Assembly: GCF_039939195.1 (NCBI RefSeq)
Contig: NZ_JBDUUH010000005.1
Span: forward strand, 124,001-188,000
Length of the DNA stretch: 64,000 nucleotides
DNA from: Foliimonas ilicis
Lineage (GTDB): Bacteria > Pseudomonadota > Alphaproteobacteria > Rhizobiales > Rhizobiaceae
Direction of reading: 5' to 3'
Shown: piece by piece, positions 24,773 to 32,300 of the stretch
Layout: every line of letters starts with the position of its first letter
How positions within the stretch are numbered: position 1 is the first letter of the stretch
The notes under the pieces: generated by a model
Told to the model about the DNA's origin: nothing
Database searches by the model: none
What the model saw: the letters and a program-made list of their open reading frames with translations, nothing else
Made by a program: the position numbers and the translations under genes

Positions 24773-26371
24773 CTAGACCAGCCACCAACGCTCGGTCATG
24801 CGAAGGTTGTCACATGGGAAGATGCCGCCGATTGTGCCGTGGCCGATCTTTTTGGACATACCGTAGTTCCAGTTGACGAAGGCCAGCGTAAGCATTCCGC
24901 CATCATCATGCACGATCTGCTGCATTTCGGCATATTGGGCGGCGCGCTTGTCCTGATCTGTTTCCGCACGTGCCTCGATCAGCAGCTCGTTGAAGCGCGG
25001 ATTTTTCCAATGCGTGCTGTTCCAAGGTGCGTCTGCTGCAAGCACCGTCGAGAAGAGCCAATCGCAAGTGGCGCGACCATACCAATCGACACCGCTGAAC
25101 GGCTTCTTGAGCCAGACATTTTCCCAATAACCATCGTCGGCTTCGCGAACGATGTTGATATTGATGCCCGCCTTGGCAGCCTGTTCCTTGTAGAGCACAG
25201 CCGCATCGATACAGCCGGGAAAAGCGGCCTCGGACACGGACAGATCGACATCGACCGAGGTCAGGCCCGCCTTCTTCAGATGCTCTTTTGCTTTTTCGAT
25301 ATCGTATGCGTATTGCGGTGTCGGGTCCTTGTAGAAAGGCATTGCCGATGCGACCGGCGTATCGTTGCCGACCTTGCCTTCGCCAAGGAACACTTTTCGC
25401 AAAATGTCTTCGCGGTCGATGGCATATTTCAGGGCAAGGCGAACGTCGAGATTGTCGAAAGGCGCGACCGACGTATCCATGTCGAATGTGAAGTGCCGAA
25501 GGCTCGGCACGCGCTCGATCACAAGTTCCGAATTGCGCTGAACCAAGGGCATGTTCTTCACTTCGAGATCGTTCATGAAGTCGATCTCGCCGGTGACGAA
25601 CGCGTTCGTACGCGCTGTCGGATCCGTGATCGCGATGAATTCGAACTCGTCAAGATAAGGCTTGTTGTCCTTATGATAGTTGGGGTTGCGCGTCATTTTG
25701 ATTGACGAGCCGGGCTCGAAATCTTCCAGTTTGAAACTGCCTGTGCCGACACCCTTTTGCCAGTCGATGCCGCCGCCTTCTTTCGCCTGCATAATCGAAA
25801 GGTGATAATCGGCAACGAGGTAAGGGAAGTCGGCGCTGCCTGAGTTCAGCGTGAAAACGACGTTGTTTTCGCCGTCCTTGTCGATGCTCGCGACCTGCGA
25901 CAGGATGGCCTTGGCGCCCGACGTCGAGCTTTCACCCATATGGAAACGGAACGATTCCTGTACGTCCTCGACAGTCAGGCTCTTCCCATCGTGGAAAGTG
26001 ACGCCATTGCGAAGCTTGAACACCCACTTCTTTGCGTCGTCGCTGGGTTCGAAGCTTTCTGCCAGATCGCCAATGATGGTTCCATCTGCCGCGATCTCGG
26101 TCAGGTTGTTGCACAGCGATCCGTTGAATGCCGCCTGCGCAAAGCTTGCCGGCCATGTGCCCGGATCAAGTGTGTCGTTCTGCGATGCATCGGACATACC
26201 GAAGCGGGCAAAGCCGCCTTTTTTCGGCTCGTCTGCCGCGAATGCGAGATTTGAAATGGCGCTGTTGCTGAAGCCCGCGGCGGCGAGAAGGGCGGTGGAG
26301 CGTCCGAGAAACTCCCGGCGTGAAATCTGGCCTTTTTGGAAGCGTTCGGCCCAATAGCTGAATTCAGACAT
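24773..26371 (-). CDS. Peptide-type ABC transporter substrate-binding protein (SBP_bac_5), Tat-type leader
   Basis: 532 residues from the ATG at 26371, with GGAG 8 bases upstream; longer frames to 26434 lack it. The leader ISRREFLGRSTALLAAAGFS ends near LAFAADEP and has the twin-arginine pattern. The mature protein has family 5 motifs: AESFEPSDDAKKW, LRNGVTFHDGKSLTVEDV, and DNLDVRLALKYAIDR in the second lobe. It is paralogous to the orphan protein at 9616-11190. It starts the importer operon and is divergent from the amidase gene; the shared 232-base region carries a probable TetR operator. Confidence 0.93.
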   Translation of the reverse strand: MSEFSYWAERFQKGQISRREFLGRSTALLAAAGFSNSAISNLAFAADEPKKGGFARFGMSDASQNDTLDPGTWPASFAQAAFNGSLCNNLTEIAADGTIIGDLAESFEPSDDAKKWVFKLRNGVTFHDGKSLTVEDVQESFRFHMGESSTSGAKAILSQVASIDKDGENNVVFTLNSGSADFPYLVADYHLSIMQAKEGGGIDWQKGVGTGSFKLEDFEPGSSIKMTRNPNYHKDNKPYLDEFEFIAITDPTARTNAFVTGEIDFMNDLEVKNMPLVQRNSELVIERVPSLRHFTFDMDTSVAPFDNLDVRLALKYAIDREDILRKVFLGEGKVGNDTPVASAMPFYKDPTPQYAYDIEKAKEHLKKAGLTSVDVDLSVSEAAFPGCIDAAVLYKEQAAKAGININIVREADDGYWENVWLKKPFSGVDWYGRATCDWLFSTVLAADAPWNSTHWKNPRFNELLIEARAETDQDKRAAQYAEMQQIVHDDGGMLTLAFVNWNYGMSKKIGHGTIGGIFPCDNLRMTERWWLV

Positions 26372-26525
26372 GGCTAACTCCTCGAAATGCCTGTTCCCCT
26401 TTTGGCTGACCACAAGACAGGCGCTTCGCGGCAAGCATTTTTATGGCAGATGTCCCTCTTGAATGGCGACTTTTTCTGCACTCGATCCAACGCTAATCAG
26501 AGCGAAAACGTTTGTCAATGATTTC

Positions 26526-26543
26526 TGACTGACCAATCAATCA
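26526..26543 (+). promoter_or_regulatory. Probable TetR operator, copy 1 (amidase and importer promoters)
   Basis: TGACTGACCAATCAATCA fits the 18-bp pattern TGAYTG-N2-CARTCA-ATCR found three times in the window, each time before a gene of the TetR island. It lies between the divergent importer (26371) and amidase (26603) genes. An outer perfect inverted repeat, GTCAATGA (26514-26521) and TCATTGAC (26547-26554), surrounds it. A possible -35 TTGACA (26550-26555) lies directly downstream, so binding there would block the amidase promoter. Confidence 0.75.
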
Positions 26544-26602
26544 TTTTCATTGACAGGCATTTGCCGCGTTGCATAGGCTGCGAAAAAAAGGGGAAAGATA
26601 CT

Positions 26603-28042
26603 ATGGACGCCGATATCTGCTATCTCTCTGCGACCGAGGCTCTGCAGCGGTTTCGAGATCGTACGCTTTCTCCCGTCGAGTTGCTTGAAGCGCAATTGAA
26701 ACGCATCGACGATACGTCCGACACGGTCAACGCGACAAGTTTTGTCTATGCCGATGAAGCGCTGGATTTGGCGCGTGACGCCGAGCGGCGCTATGGTTCA
26801 TCCGATGGCAGGCTGCGGCCTCTGGACGGCATTCCAACCGCGATCAAGGATGAGAGCGGAATTGCCGGAAAAGTCACGACCTATGGCTCGCTGATCTACA
26901 AGGATGCGGTGGCGGAAACCACCAGCACTGTTGTTCAACGCTTGATGGATTCCGGCGCGATCGTGCACAGCAGGACAACCACGCCGGAGTTTTCCTGCGA
27001 AGGCGTTACCCACTCAAAACTCTGGGGCGTAACCCGCAATCCCTGGAACCTCGACTTTACGCCGGGCGGTTCATCCGGTGGCGCAGGCGCGTCTCTCGCA
27101 GCAGGCCTGACCACGCTTGCCAACGGCTCTGACATTGGTGGCTCGATTCGAATACCGGCGTCGGCCTGCGGCGTCGTTGGCTATAAACCGCCTTACGGCC
27201 GCAACCCGTCGTCCTCGCCATTCAACCTCGATCCCTACAATCACCCCGGGCCAATGGCGCGTTCCGTGGAAGATTGTCTGCTCATGCAAAACATCATGTG
27301 CGGGCCTGACGCGAAAGACATTGCTTCGCTTCGACCAAAGCTGACCATGACAGATGGTCGAAGCGGTATCAAAGGCTGGAAGATCGCCTATTCTCTGGAC
27401 CTTGGATACTTCGAGGTGGACGAGGAGGTGCGGCGCAACACTCTGGCTGCTCTGGATGTTTTTCGTTCGCTCGGTGCTACGGTGGAGGAGGTCGATCTCG
27501 GCTGGACAAAGGATAGCGAGCGTGCGGCCTACAGCCATCTGCAAACCATATTTGGATCATGGATCGCCGAATATCTCGACACAAAGGCAGATTTGCTGAC
27601 CGCCTATGCCCGCCATTTTGCGGAGGGTGCGCGCGGCACGACATGCAACGATTTCCTCAAATCGATGTACAAGGCCGGTGAGATGTACGCATCGCTGGGG
27701 CCAATCCTGGAAACGCATCAGATACTCATTTGCCCAACGCTTGCGGTTCCGGCGGTAGCTGCGGATTTCGAGCCTTCGACGGACAAGATTGTCATCAACG
27801 GTAAGGAAGTTCATCCGTCTATCGGCTGGCCCATGACCTATCCTTTCAACATGATGAGCCGTTGCCCGGTTTTGAGTGTGCCTTCCGGGCGAGCGTCGAA
27901 TGGCGTGCCGACGGGCATCCAGATCGTGGGACAAACCTATAGTGACGAGACGGTATTTACGGCGGGGCTTGCCTATGAACAAGCGGTCGGTGGCTGGTAT
28001 GGCAAGCCGCAGGATCGCCCTGCAATTCCCGCTGCAATCTGA
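26603..28042 (+). CDS. Amidase (amidase-signature family)
   Basis: 479 residues from the ATG at 26603, preceded by GGGGAAAG; earlier in-frame codons lack family sequence. The Ser-Ser-Lys catalytic set is visible: Lys in TAIKDESG, the glycine/serine-rich PGGSSGGAGASLAAG, and the nucleophile Ser in GSDIGGSIRIPA. The amidase-signature core spans about residues 70-250. It hydrolyses a carboxamide to acid plus ammonia or amine in the cytoplasm. It is followed by the deacetylase gene after 15 bases and is divergent from the importer, with the TetR operator in between. It probably opens or trims the imported amide. Confidence 0.93.
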   Translation: MDADICYLSATEALQRFRDRTLSPVELLEAQLKRIDDTSDTVNATSFVYADEALDLARDAERRYGSSDGRLRPLDGIPTAIKDESGIAGKVTTYGSLIYKDAVAETTSTVVQRLMDSGAIVHSRTTTPEFSCEGVTHSKLWGVTRNPWNLDFTPGGSSGGAGASLAAGLTTLANGSDIGGSIRIPASACGVVGYKPPYGRNPSSSPFNLDPYNHPGPMARSVEDCLLMQNIMCGPDAKDIASLRPKLTMTDGRSGIKGWKIAYSLDLGYFEVDEEVRRNTLAALDVFRSLGATVEEVDLGWTKDSERAAYSHLQTIFGSWIAEYLDTKADLLTAYARHFAEGARGTTCNDFLKSMYKAGEMYASLGPILETHQILICPTLAVPAVAADFEPSTDKIVINGKEVHPSIGWPMTYPFNMMSRCPVLSVPSGRASNGVPTGIQIVGQTYSDETVFTAGLAYEQAVGGWYGKPQDRPAIPAAI

Positions 28043-28057
28043 TCGAGGCGGGTTTTC

Positions 28058-29095
28058 ATGAAAACAGTCTACTCGCCCCTTCACAGCCTGCAGAATGCGG
28101 AAGCGGAGTTCATTCGCGGCAAGCGCGTGCCGAGCTTCGAGATGCCGCGTCGCGCAGAACTCGTGCTCGAACGCATAAAAAAAGTCTTCGGCGCCGAAAT
28201 TATCGAACCGCGCGATTTCGGCACAGCACCGCTCGTCAAAGTTCACGACGAGGCGCTGGTCACGTTTTTATCGGCCTTCTGGGAACGCTGGTCGGCAGAA
28301 AATGGCAAGGTCGATGCCTTCCCGAATGCCTGGCCACCGCCGCGTTCTCATCGAATGGAAACGCAACGCATAGGCGCTGAGCTTGGGCGCTATTGCATCG
28401 ACATGAGCAGCCCGATCATGGAAGGCACGTGGCAGGCCGTGTCAGCATCCGCCAATGTCGCTCTTACCGCGCAGGAGTTGGTGTCCGGTATCGATGGATC
28501 AGCCTTCGCCTTGTGCCGTCCTCCGGGGCATCATGCTGGCCGGGATTATTTTGGCGGCTATTGCTTCATCAACAACGCGGCGGTCGCAGCACAGGCTTTC
28601 CGCGACAAGGGTGCCGCGAAAGTCGCCGTGCTTGATGTCGATTACCATCACGGCAATGGCACGCAGGACATTTTCTACGACCGGTCAGACGTGTTGACCG
28701 TCTCGCTCCATGCCGACCCGAAACTCGAATACCCCTATTACATGGGCTATGCCGATGAGACAGGCAGCGGCGCAGGCGAGGGGTTCAACGCCAATTTCCC
28801 TCTGCCATGGGGCACGGACTATGATGCCTATGGCGAGGCATTGGATGCCGCACTCTCCCGAATAAGCAAATTCGGTGCAGAAGCGCTGGTCGTATCTCTT
28901 GGAGTAGATACGTTTGACGGCGACCCGATCTCGAAATTCAAACTGCAGAATGCGGATTTTTCGGCAATCGGCCGCAGCATAGCTACCCTGCGTTTGCCAA
29001 CGTTGTTCGTGATGGAAGGCGGGTATGCTGTCGAGGATATAGGCGTAAACGTCGTGAATACGTTAAGCGGATTCAAGGAAGCGTTCGCCAGATAA
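28058..29095 (+). CDS. Acetylpolyamine amidohydrolase-like (class II histone-deacetylase family) enzyme
   Basis: 345 residues with a complete HDAC-type zinc site. General-base pair His158-His159 (RPPGHHAG), zinc ligands Asp195 and His197 (DVDYHHGNGTQ) and Asp284 (LGVDTFDGD), and transition-state Tyr323 (MEGGY) are all present. These numbers coincide with those I recall for Mycoplana ramosa acetylpolyamine amidohydrolase. Positions 106 and 117, which I recall as acidic polyamine contacts there, are Gly and Ser here, so the acyl-amine substrate may differ. It removes acyl groups from primary amines, fitting the aminotransferase and aldehyde dehydrogenase of the same regulon. Cytoplasmic; follows the amidase by 15 bases. 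Confidence 0.92.
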   Translation: MKTVYSPLHSLQNAEAEFIRGKRVPSFEMPRRAELVLERIKKVFGAEIIEPRDFGTAPLVKVHDEALVTFLSAFWERWSAENGKVDAFPNAWPPPRSHRMETQRIGAELGRYCIDMSSPIMEGTWQAVSASANVALTAQELVSGIDGSAFALCRPPGHHAGRDYFGGYCFINNAAVAAQAFRDKGAAKVAVLDVDYHHGNGTQDIFYDRSDVLTVSLHADPKLEYPYYMGYADETGSGAGEGFNANFPLPWGTDYDAYGEALDAALSRISKFGAEALVVSLGVDTFDGDPISKFKLQNADFSAIGRSIATLRLPTLFVMEGGYAVEDIGVNVVNTLSGFKEAFAR

Positions 29096-29105
29096 GGCTC
29101 GACGC

Positions 29106-29753
29106 TCAGAAATCGTCGGGAAATATCGATTGAAGGTAGAACAGGCAGGCTTTTTTCCCGGCATCGTGGCCCGAAGTGCCGATCTGCCCGAAAACCTGGC
29201 CGGAAATCCACAATCCATCGATCATCGCATTCAAGCTTCTGGCGACCAATGCGGGATCGAGCTTGATGTTGCGTTGGCTGGCGAGGGCTTCGATGTCGGC
29301 CTTCACGACCTCGTCGTAACGTGACTTCAATTCCGCGCAACGCCGTTGATATTCCGGGTTGCGCACGGCTTCGGCCCAAAACGCCGTAAATACCGCAATA
29401 TGCCCGGCATCCGACATTGTCGTATCGAAATCCAGCTCGATCATGGCGCGCAGCCGCGCGGCAGGCGTGCCATGTTCCGGCTGGAGCAAAGTGCGGTCGT
29501 ATTCCTCGACCATATAGTCGAGCGCGGCCAAGGTAATTCCTTCCTTGGACTTGAAATGGAAAGAGACGACGCCGTAGCTGCAACCGGCTTCATTGGCGAT
29601 GTCGTTCATCGTCACGCCGGTCAGCCCCTTGCGCGCGATAACCTTGAGGGCCGCTTCCAGAAGCGAGCGACGGCGCTCGATCACCTGATCTTCACGCGAC
29701 GGCGCACGTCGGGCTTTTGGCGAAGATCCAGTCTTTGCCGGTGTCTGATCCAT
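29106..29753 (-). CDS. TetR/AcrR family regulator (BetI-like)
   Basis: 215 residues. An N-terminal basic leader is followed by the TetR helix-turn-helix (GLTGVTMNDIANEAGCSYGV, then VSFHFKSKEGITLAALDYM), which resembles BetI. The C-terminal ligand-binding domain covers about 85-210. It is the last gene of the minus-strand run aldehyde dehydrogenase, acyl-CoA synthetase, FAD oxidoreductase, amidohydrolase. Three copies of an 18-bp dyad lie at the promoters of that run, of the amidase/importer pair and of the aminotransferase, so it most likely represses all of them and, through the first, itself. The inducer is probably an intermediate amine or aldehyde. Confidence 0.92.
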   Translation of the reverse strand: MDQTPAKTGSSPKARRAPSREDQVIERRRSLLEAALKVIARKGLTGVTMNDIANEAGCSYGVVSFHFKSKEGITLAALDYMVEEYDRTLLQPEHGTPAARLRAMIELDFDTTMSDAGHIAVFTAFWAEAVRNPEYQRRCAELKSRYDEVVKADIEALASQRNIKLDPALVARSLNAMIDGLWISGQVFGQIGTSGHDAGKKACLFYLQSIFPDDF

Positions 29754-29758
29754 TTTCC

Positions 29759-29827
29759 CTAAACACTCTGCTCGTATTCTAAGCTGATCTGGTAGCAGTT
29801 TCCATCAAGGTCCGACAAGGTTAGGCA
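29759..29827 (-). pseudogene. Possible C-terminal remnant of a glyoxalase/VOC-family gene
   Basis: Between the TetR and amidohydrolase genes the minus strand reads LTLSDLDGNCYQISLEYE and then stops at 29759. The DLDGNxYQIS pattern is the usual last strand of vicinal-oxygen-chelate (glyoxalase/bleomycin-resistance) proteins. Nothing upstream in that frame continues the fold; the amidohydrolase gene occupies it. It may be a deletion scar of a lost operon member. The piece is only about 22 codons, so chance cannot be excluded. Confidence 0.4.
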
Positions 29828-29837
29828 TCCTCGAATG

Positions 29838-30701
29838 CTACGGGATGGGGTCCAGGCCCAGAAAACGTTGTGCATTGTCGTGCAGCCATTTCCGGCGCAC
29901 GACTTCATCGATCGGCAATGCTTTAACTTCCGCCAAGGCCCGTTCCGGTGCGAGCATTGGAAATGCCGTCCCGAATATGATTTTGTCCTGCAGCAATGTG
30001 CGGCCATATTGCAGCAACGGCTCGTAGCCGGAATGCGCTTTTGCCAGCAAGGCAGGGCGCACAGCCAAAAGCCCGATCCATAGATTAGGATGCCGCCAGG
30101 CGACGCCGATCAATTCATTGACCCACGGCCAGCCGGGCGGAGAAGCACAGACCTTCATATCCGGGAAATCGACCATTACGTCGTCGAGATATTCCGGCTT
30201 TCCGAATTTCATTGGCGTGGCGGTCGAGAAATTAATGCCGCAATGAATATTGACCGGAATGCCAAGCTCAACAGCCTTCTCGTAAAGCGGATAAAGCATG
30301 CGGTCGTTTGGACATAATTTCAGTTCGAAGCACTGCAGATTCAGCCCACGCAGGCCGTATTCGCGAACGGCCCGTTCCAGTTCTTCGACTGCCGTTTTGC
30401 CCTTATGTGGATCGACGCCAGCAAAGCCGATGTAGCGCGGTCCGTTTTCCGAGCAGAAGGAAGCGACCGTCTCATTCGAAATCTTGAAGCCGAACGTCGT
30501 TTCGACGTCGCGTGCTTTCAAAACAACATGGCGCGCGACGAGCCGCTCATAGGTTTCCAGATAGCCTTGCAGATCCTGAGCGGCATCTGATTTCGCGGAT
30601 TGCTTTTCGCTGGCCGCGTAAACGCGCCGGTAGTTCTGAAGATGCGGTGCAGCACCTTCAAACCCGGGGGCAGGTGGGCGGCTGGAGAAGTCGATCCACA
30701 T
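29838..30701 (-). CDS. Amidohydrolase-2-like protein with degenerate metal site
   Basis: 287 residues from the ATG at 30701, which overlaps the stop of the FAD oxidoreductase gene (TGATG). The barrel pattern of amidohydrolase_2 proteins is seen in GLRGLNLQCFE, GIPVNIHCG, GWPWVNELIGVAWRHPNLWI and IIFGTAFPML. However, the N-terminal HxH is absent (MWIDFSSRPP). The His before GxPW is replaced (ASPPGWPW), and the catalytic Asp of GSDxP is Ala (GTAFP). Only His in NIHCG remains. Related proteins decarboxylate or hydrolyse cyclic acids with one metal; this one may use no metal or have a non-catalytic role. Co-transcribed with its minus-strand neighbours. Confidence 0.85.
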   Translation of the reverse strand: MWIDFSSRPPAPGFEGAAPHLQNYRRVYAASEKQSAKSDAAQDLQGYLETYERLVARHVVLKARDVETTFGFKISNETVASFCSENGPRYIGFAGVDPHKGKTAVEELERAVREYGLRGLNLQCFELKLCPNDRMLYPLYEKAVELGIPVNIHCGINFSTATPMKFGKPEYLDDVMVDFPDMKVCASPPGWPWVNELIGVAWRHPNLWIGLLAVRPALLAKAHSGYEPLLQYGRTLLQDKIIFGTAFPMLAPERALAEVKALPIDEVVRRKWLHDNAQRFLGLDPIP

Positions 30702-32290
30702 CACGAATGACGCCAGCGACGGCGCTCCGACAAAATGACACGCGCTGCATTGTGACCCGGAACGCCGGTGACACCGCCACCCGGATGCGCAGATGCACCA
30801 CAGATATAGAGGTTTTTGACCGGCGTCCTATAATCGGCATATTGCGCTGCCGGACGCCGGAAGAAAATCTGGTCCGTGCTGATCTCGCCGTGATGGACGT
30901 GGCCATTCGGAAGATCGAAAATACGCTCGAGATCTAGCGGCGTGAGAATCTGGCGATGCAGGATGCGCTTTTCGAGATCGGGAGAATATTCCCGCAGAAC
31001 CTTCATGACCGTATCATAGAGTTCTTCACGTCTGCTGTCCCAGTCACCCTCGCGCAACGTATAAGGTGCATGGCCGCCGAAAATGTTCATCACATGATGA
31101 CCGGCAGGCGCAAGCGTCGGATCGACCACGCTCGGTGTCTTGACGATCAGGAACGGGTTTTCCGAAATGCGGCCATAGCGGCCATCATCATGCGCCTGAT
31201 CCATGTAATCGACGCTCGGCCCGATTGTGAGCTGCACCGGGTAGCCGTTTGGCGATGCGGACGGAAATGCCGGCAATCCATCCAGTGCCAGATTGATACG
31301 GAAGACGGTGGACTCCGTACGGAAATCCTCGATCTGTTTTACGAAAGGTGCAGGAAGCGCGTCTTTCGACAGAAGTTTGAGAAACGTCGTTTTTGCGTTG
31401 GCATTTGCGATAACGATCTTCGCATGAATTGCCTCGGCATCGGCAAGTTGCACGCCGTATGCGGAGCCGTTTTTCACAAGAATTTTTTCGACTGGGGCAT
31501 CGGTTCGAACGACCATGCCATGCGCCTCCCCGGAACGTCGGATCGCGTTCGAGATTTCGCCCATGCCGCCCTTGATCAGGCCCGATGGTCCCGCCGGTGT
31601 GTTCTGGTCGCGCACAACCGAGCGCACGAGCATGTATGCCGATCCGGGAGAACGAAGGCTTGAATTGCCACCGCCACCGCCAGCAAAGAAGCCCAGAACC
31701 AGCTTGACTTCATCGGCTTCGAACCAGCGGCTCAAATAGTCATATGCGCTGAGCGTGAGCAGGTCATAGATGTCGTAGAATTTCGAGCCGATCTTGCGAA
31801 AACGCCAGACGAATTGTGCAAGTTTTGCGAGATCGCGCGGCGATTTTGCACCGGGATCGACGGGCGTCTCGAACAAAAGTTGCTTCAGGAAGGGCGCCAA
31901 TCCCAAAAGATGGTCGCGATAGGCAGGGTAAGCCTTAGCGTCTTTTTCAGAAAATTTCGTGATTTCCGCGCAAAATCTGTCGATCGAACCCCAGTTCGTG
32001 AAGGTTTCGCCGTTGCCCAGCGGAAAAACTGTCGACGGCGTGTCGAGCACTTCGTAACCGTATTTCTGAAGCTCGAGATCGAGGATCACCTTGGGCTGCA
32101 ACAGACCCATAATGTACGAAGCGGTGGAGACCTTGTAACCCGGCCAAACCTCTTCCGTGACAGCCGCGCCGCCAACCAGGCCGCGCCGTTCAAGAATGCA
32201 GACTTTGACACCTGCGCGCGCCAGATAGGCGCCACAGACGAGTCCGTTGTGACCGCCGCCGACAATGACAGCATCGAAGGTTTCGGCCAT
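30701..32290 (-). CDS. FAD-dependent oxidoreductase, phytoene desaturase/PYROXD2-like
   Basis: 529 residues. The Rossmann FAD-binding motif VGGGHNGLVCGAYLARAG at about 10-27 and LERRGLVGGAAVTEE mark the amine-oxidase/phytoene-desaturase superfamily. The C-terminal FAD motif is NLYICGASAHPGGGVTGVPG, near residue 500, as in NAD(P)/FAD-dependent oxidoreductases related to human PYROXD2. A glycine-rich insertion (FFAGGGGGNSS) lies mid-protein. AGGGGAG precedes the ATG at 32290. It probably oxidises an amine or desaturates a C-C bond of the pathway intermediate. It is 10 bases downstream of the acyl-CoA synthetase gene and overlaps the amidohydrolase gene. Confidence 0.9.
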   Translation of the reverse strand: MAETFDAVIVGGGHNGLVCGAYLARAGVKVCILERRGLVGGAAVTEEVWPGYKVSTASYIMGLLQPKVILDLELQKYGYEVLDTPSTVFPLGNGETFTNWGSIDRFCAEITKFSEKDAKAYPAYRDHLLGLAPFLKQLLFETPVDPGAKSPRDLAKLAQFVWRFRKIGSKFYDIYDLLTLSAYDYLSRWFEADEVKLVLGFFAGGGGGNSSLRSPGSAYMLVRSVVRDQNTPAGPSGLIKGGMGEISNAIRRSGEAHGMVVRTDAPVEKILVKNGSAYGVQLADAEAIHAKIVIANANAKTTFLKLLSKDALPAPFVKQIEDFRTESTVFRINLALDGLPAFPSASPNGYPVQLTIGPSVDYMDQAHDDGRYGRISENPFLIVKTPSVVDPTLAPAGHHVMNIFGGHAPYTLREGDWDSRREELYDTVMKVLREYSPDLEKRILHRQILTPLDLERIFDLPNGHVHHGEISTDQIFFRRPAAQYADYRTPVKNLYICGASAHPGGGVTGVPGHNAARVILSERRRWRHS

Positions 32291-32300
32291 TTTTCTCCCC

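Noticed and set aside
24707..25705. Plus-strand frame of 332 codons opposite the TetR island binding protein
   Set aside because: No start signal or family match, His/Arg-rich; the minus-strand binding protein is certain.
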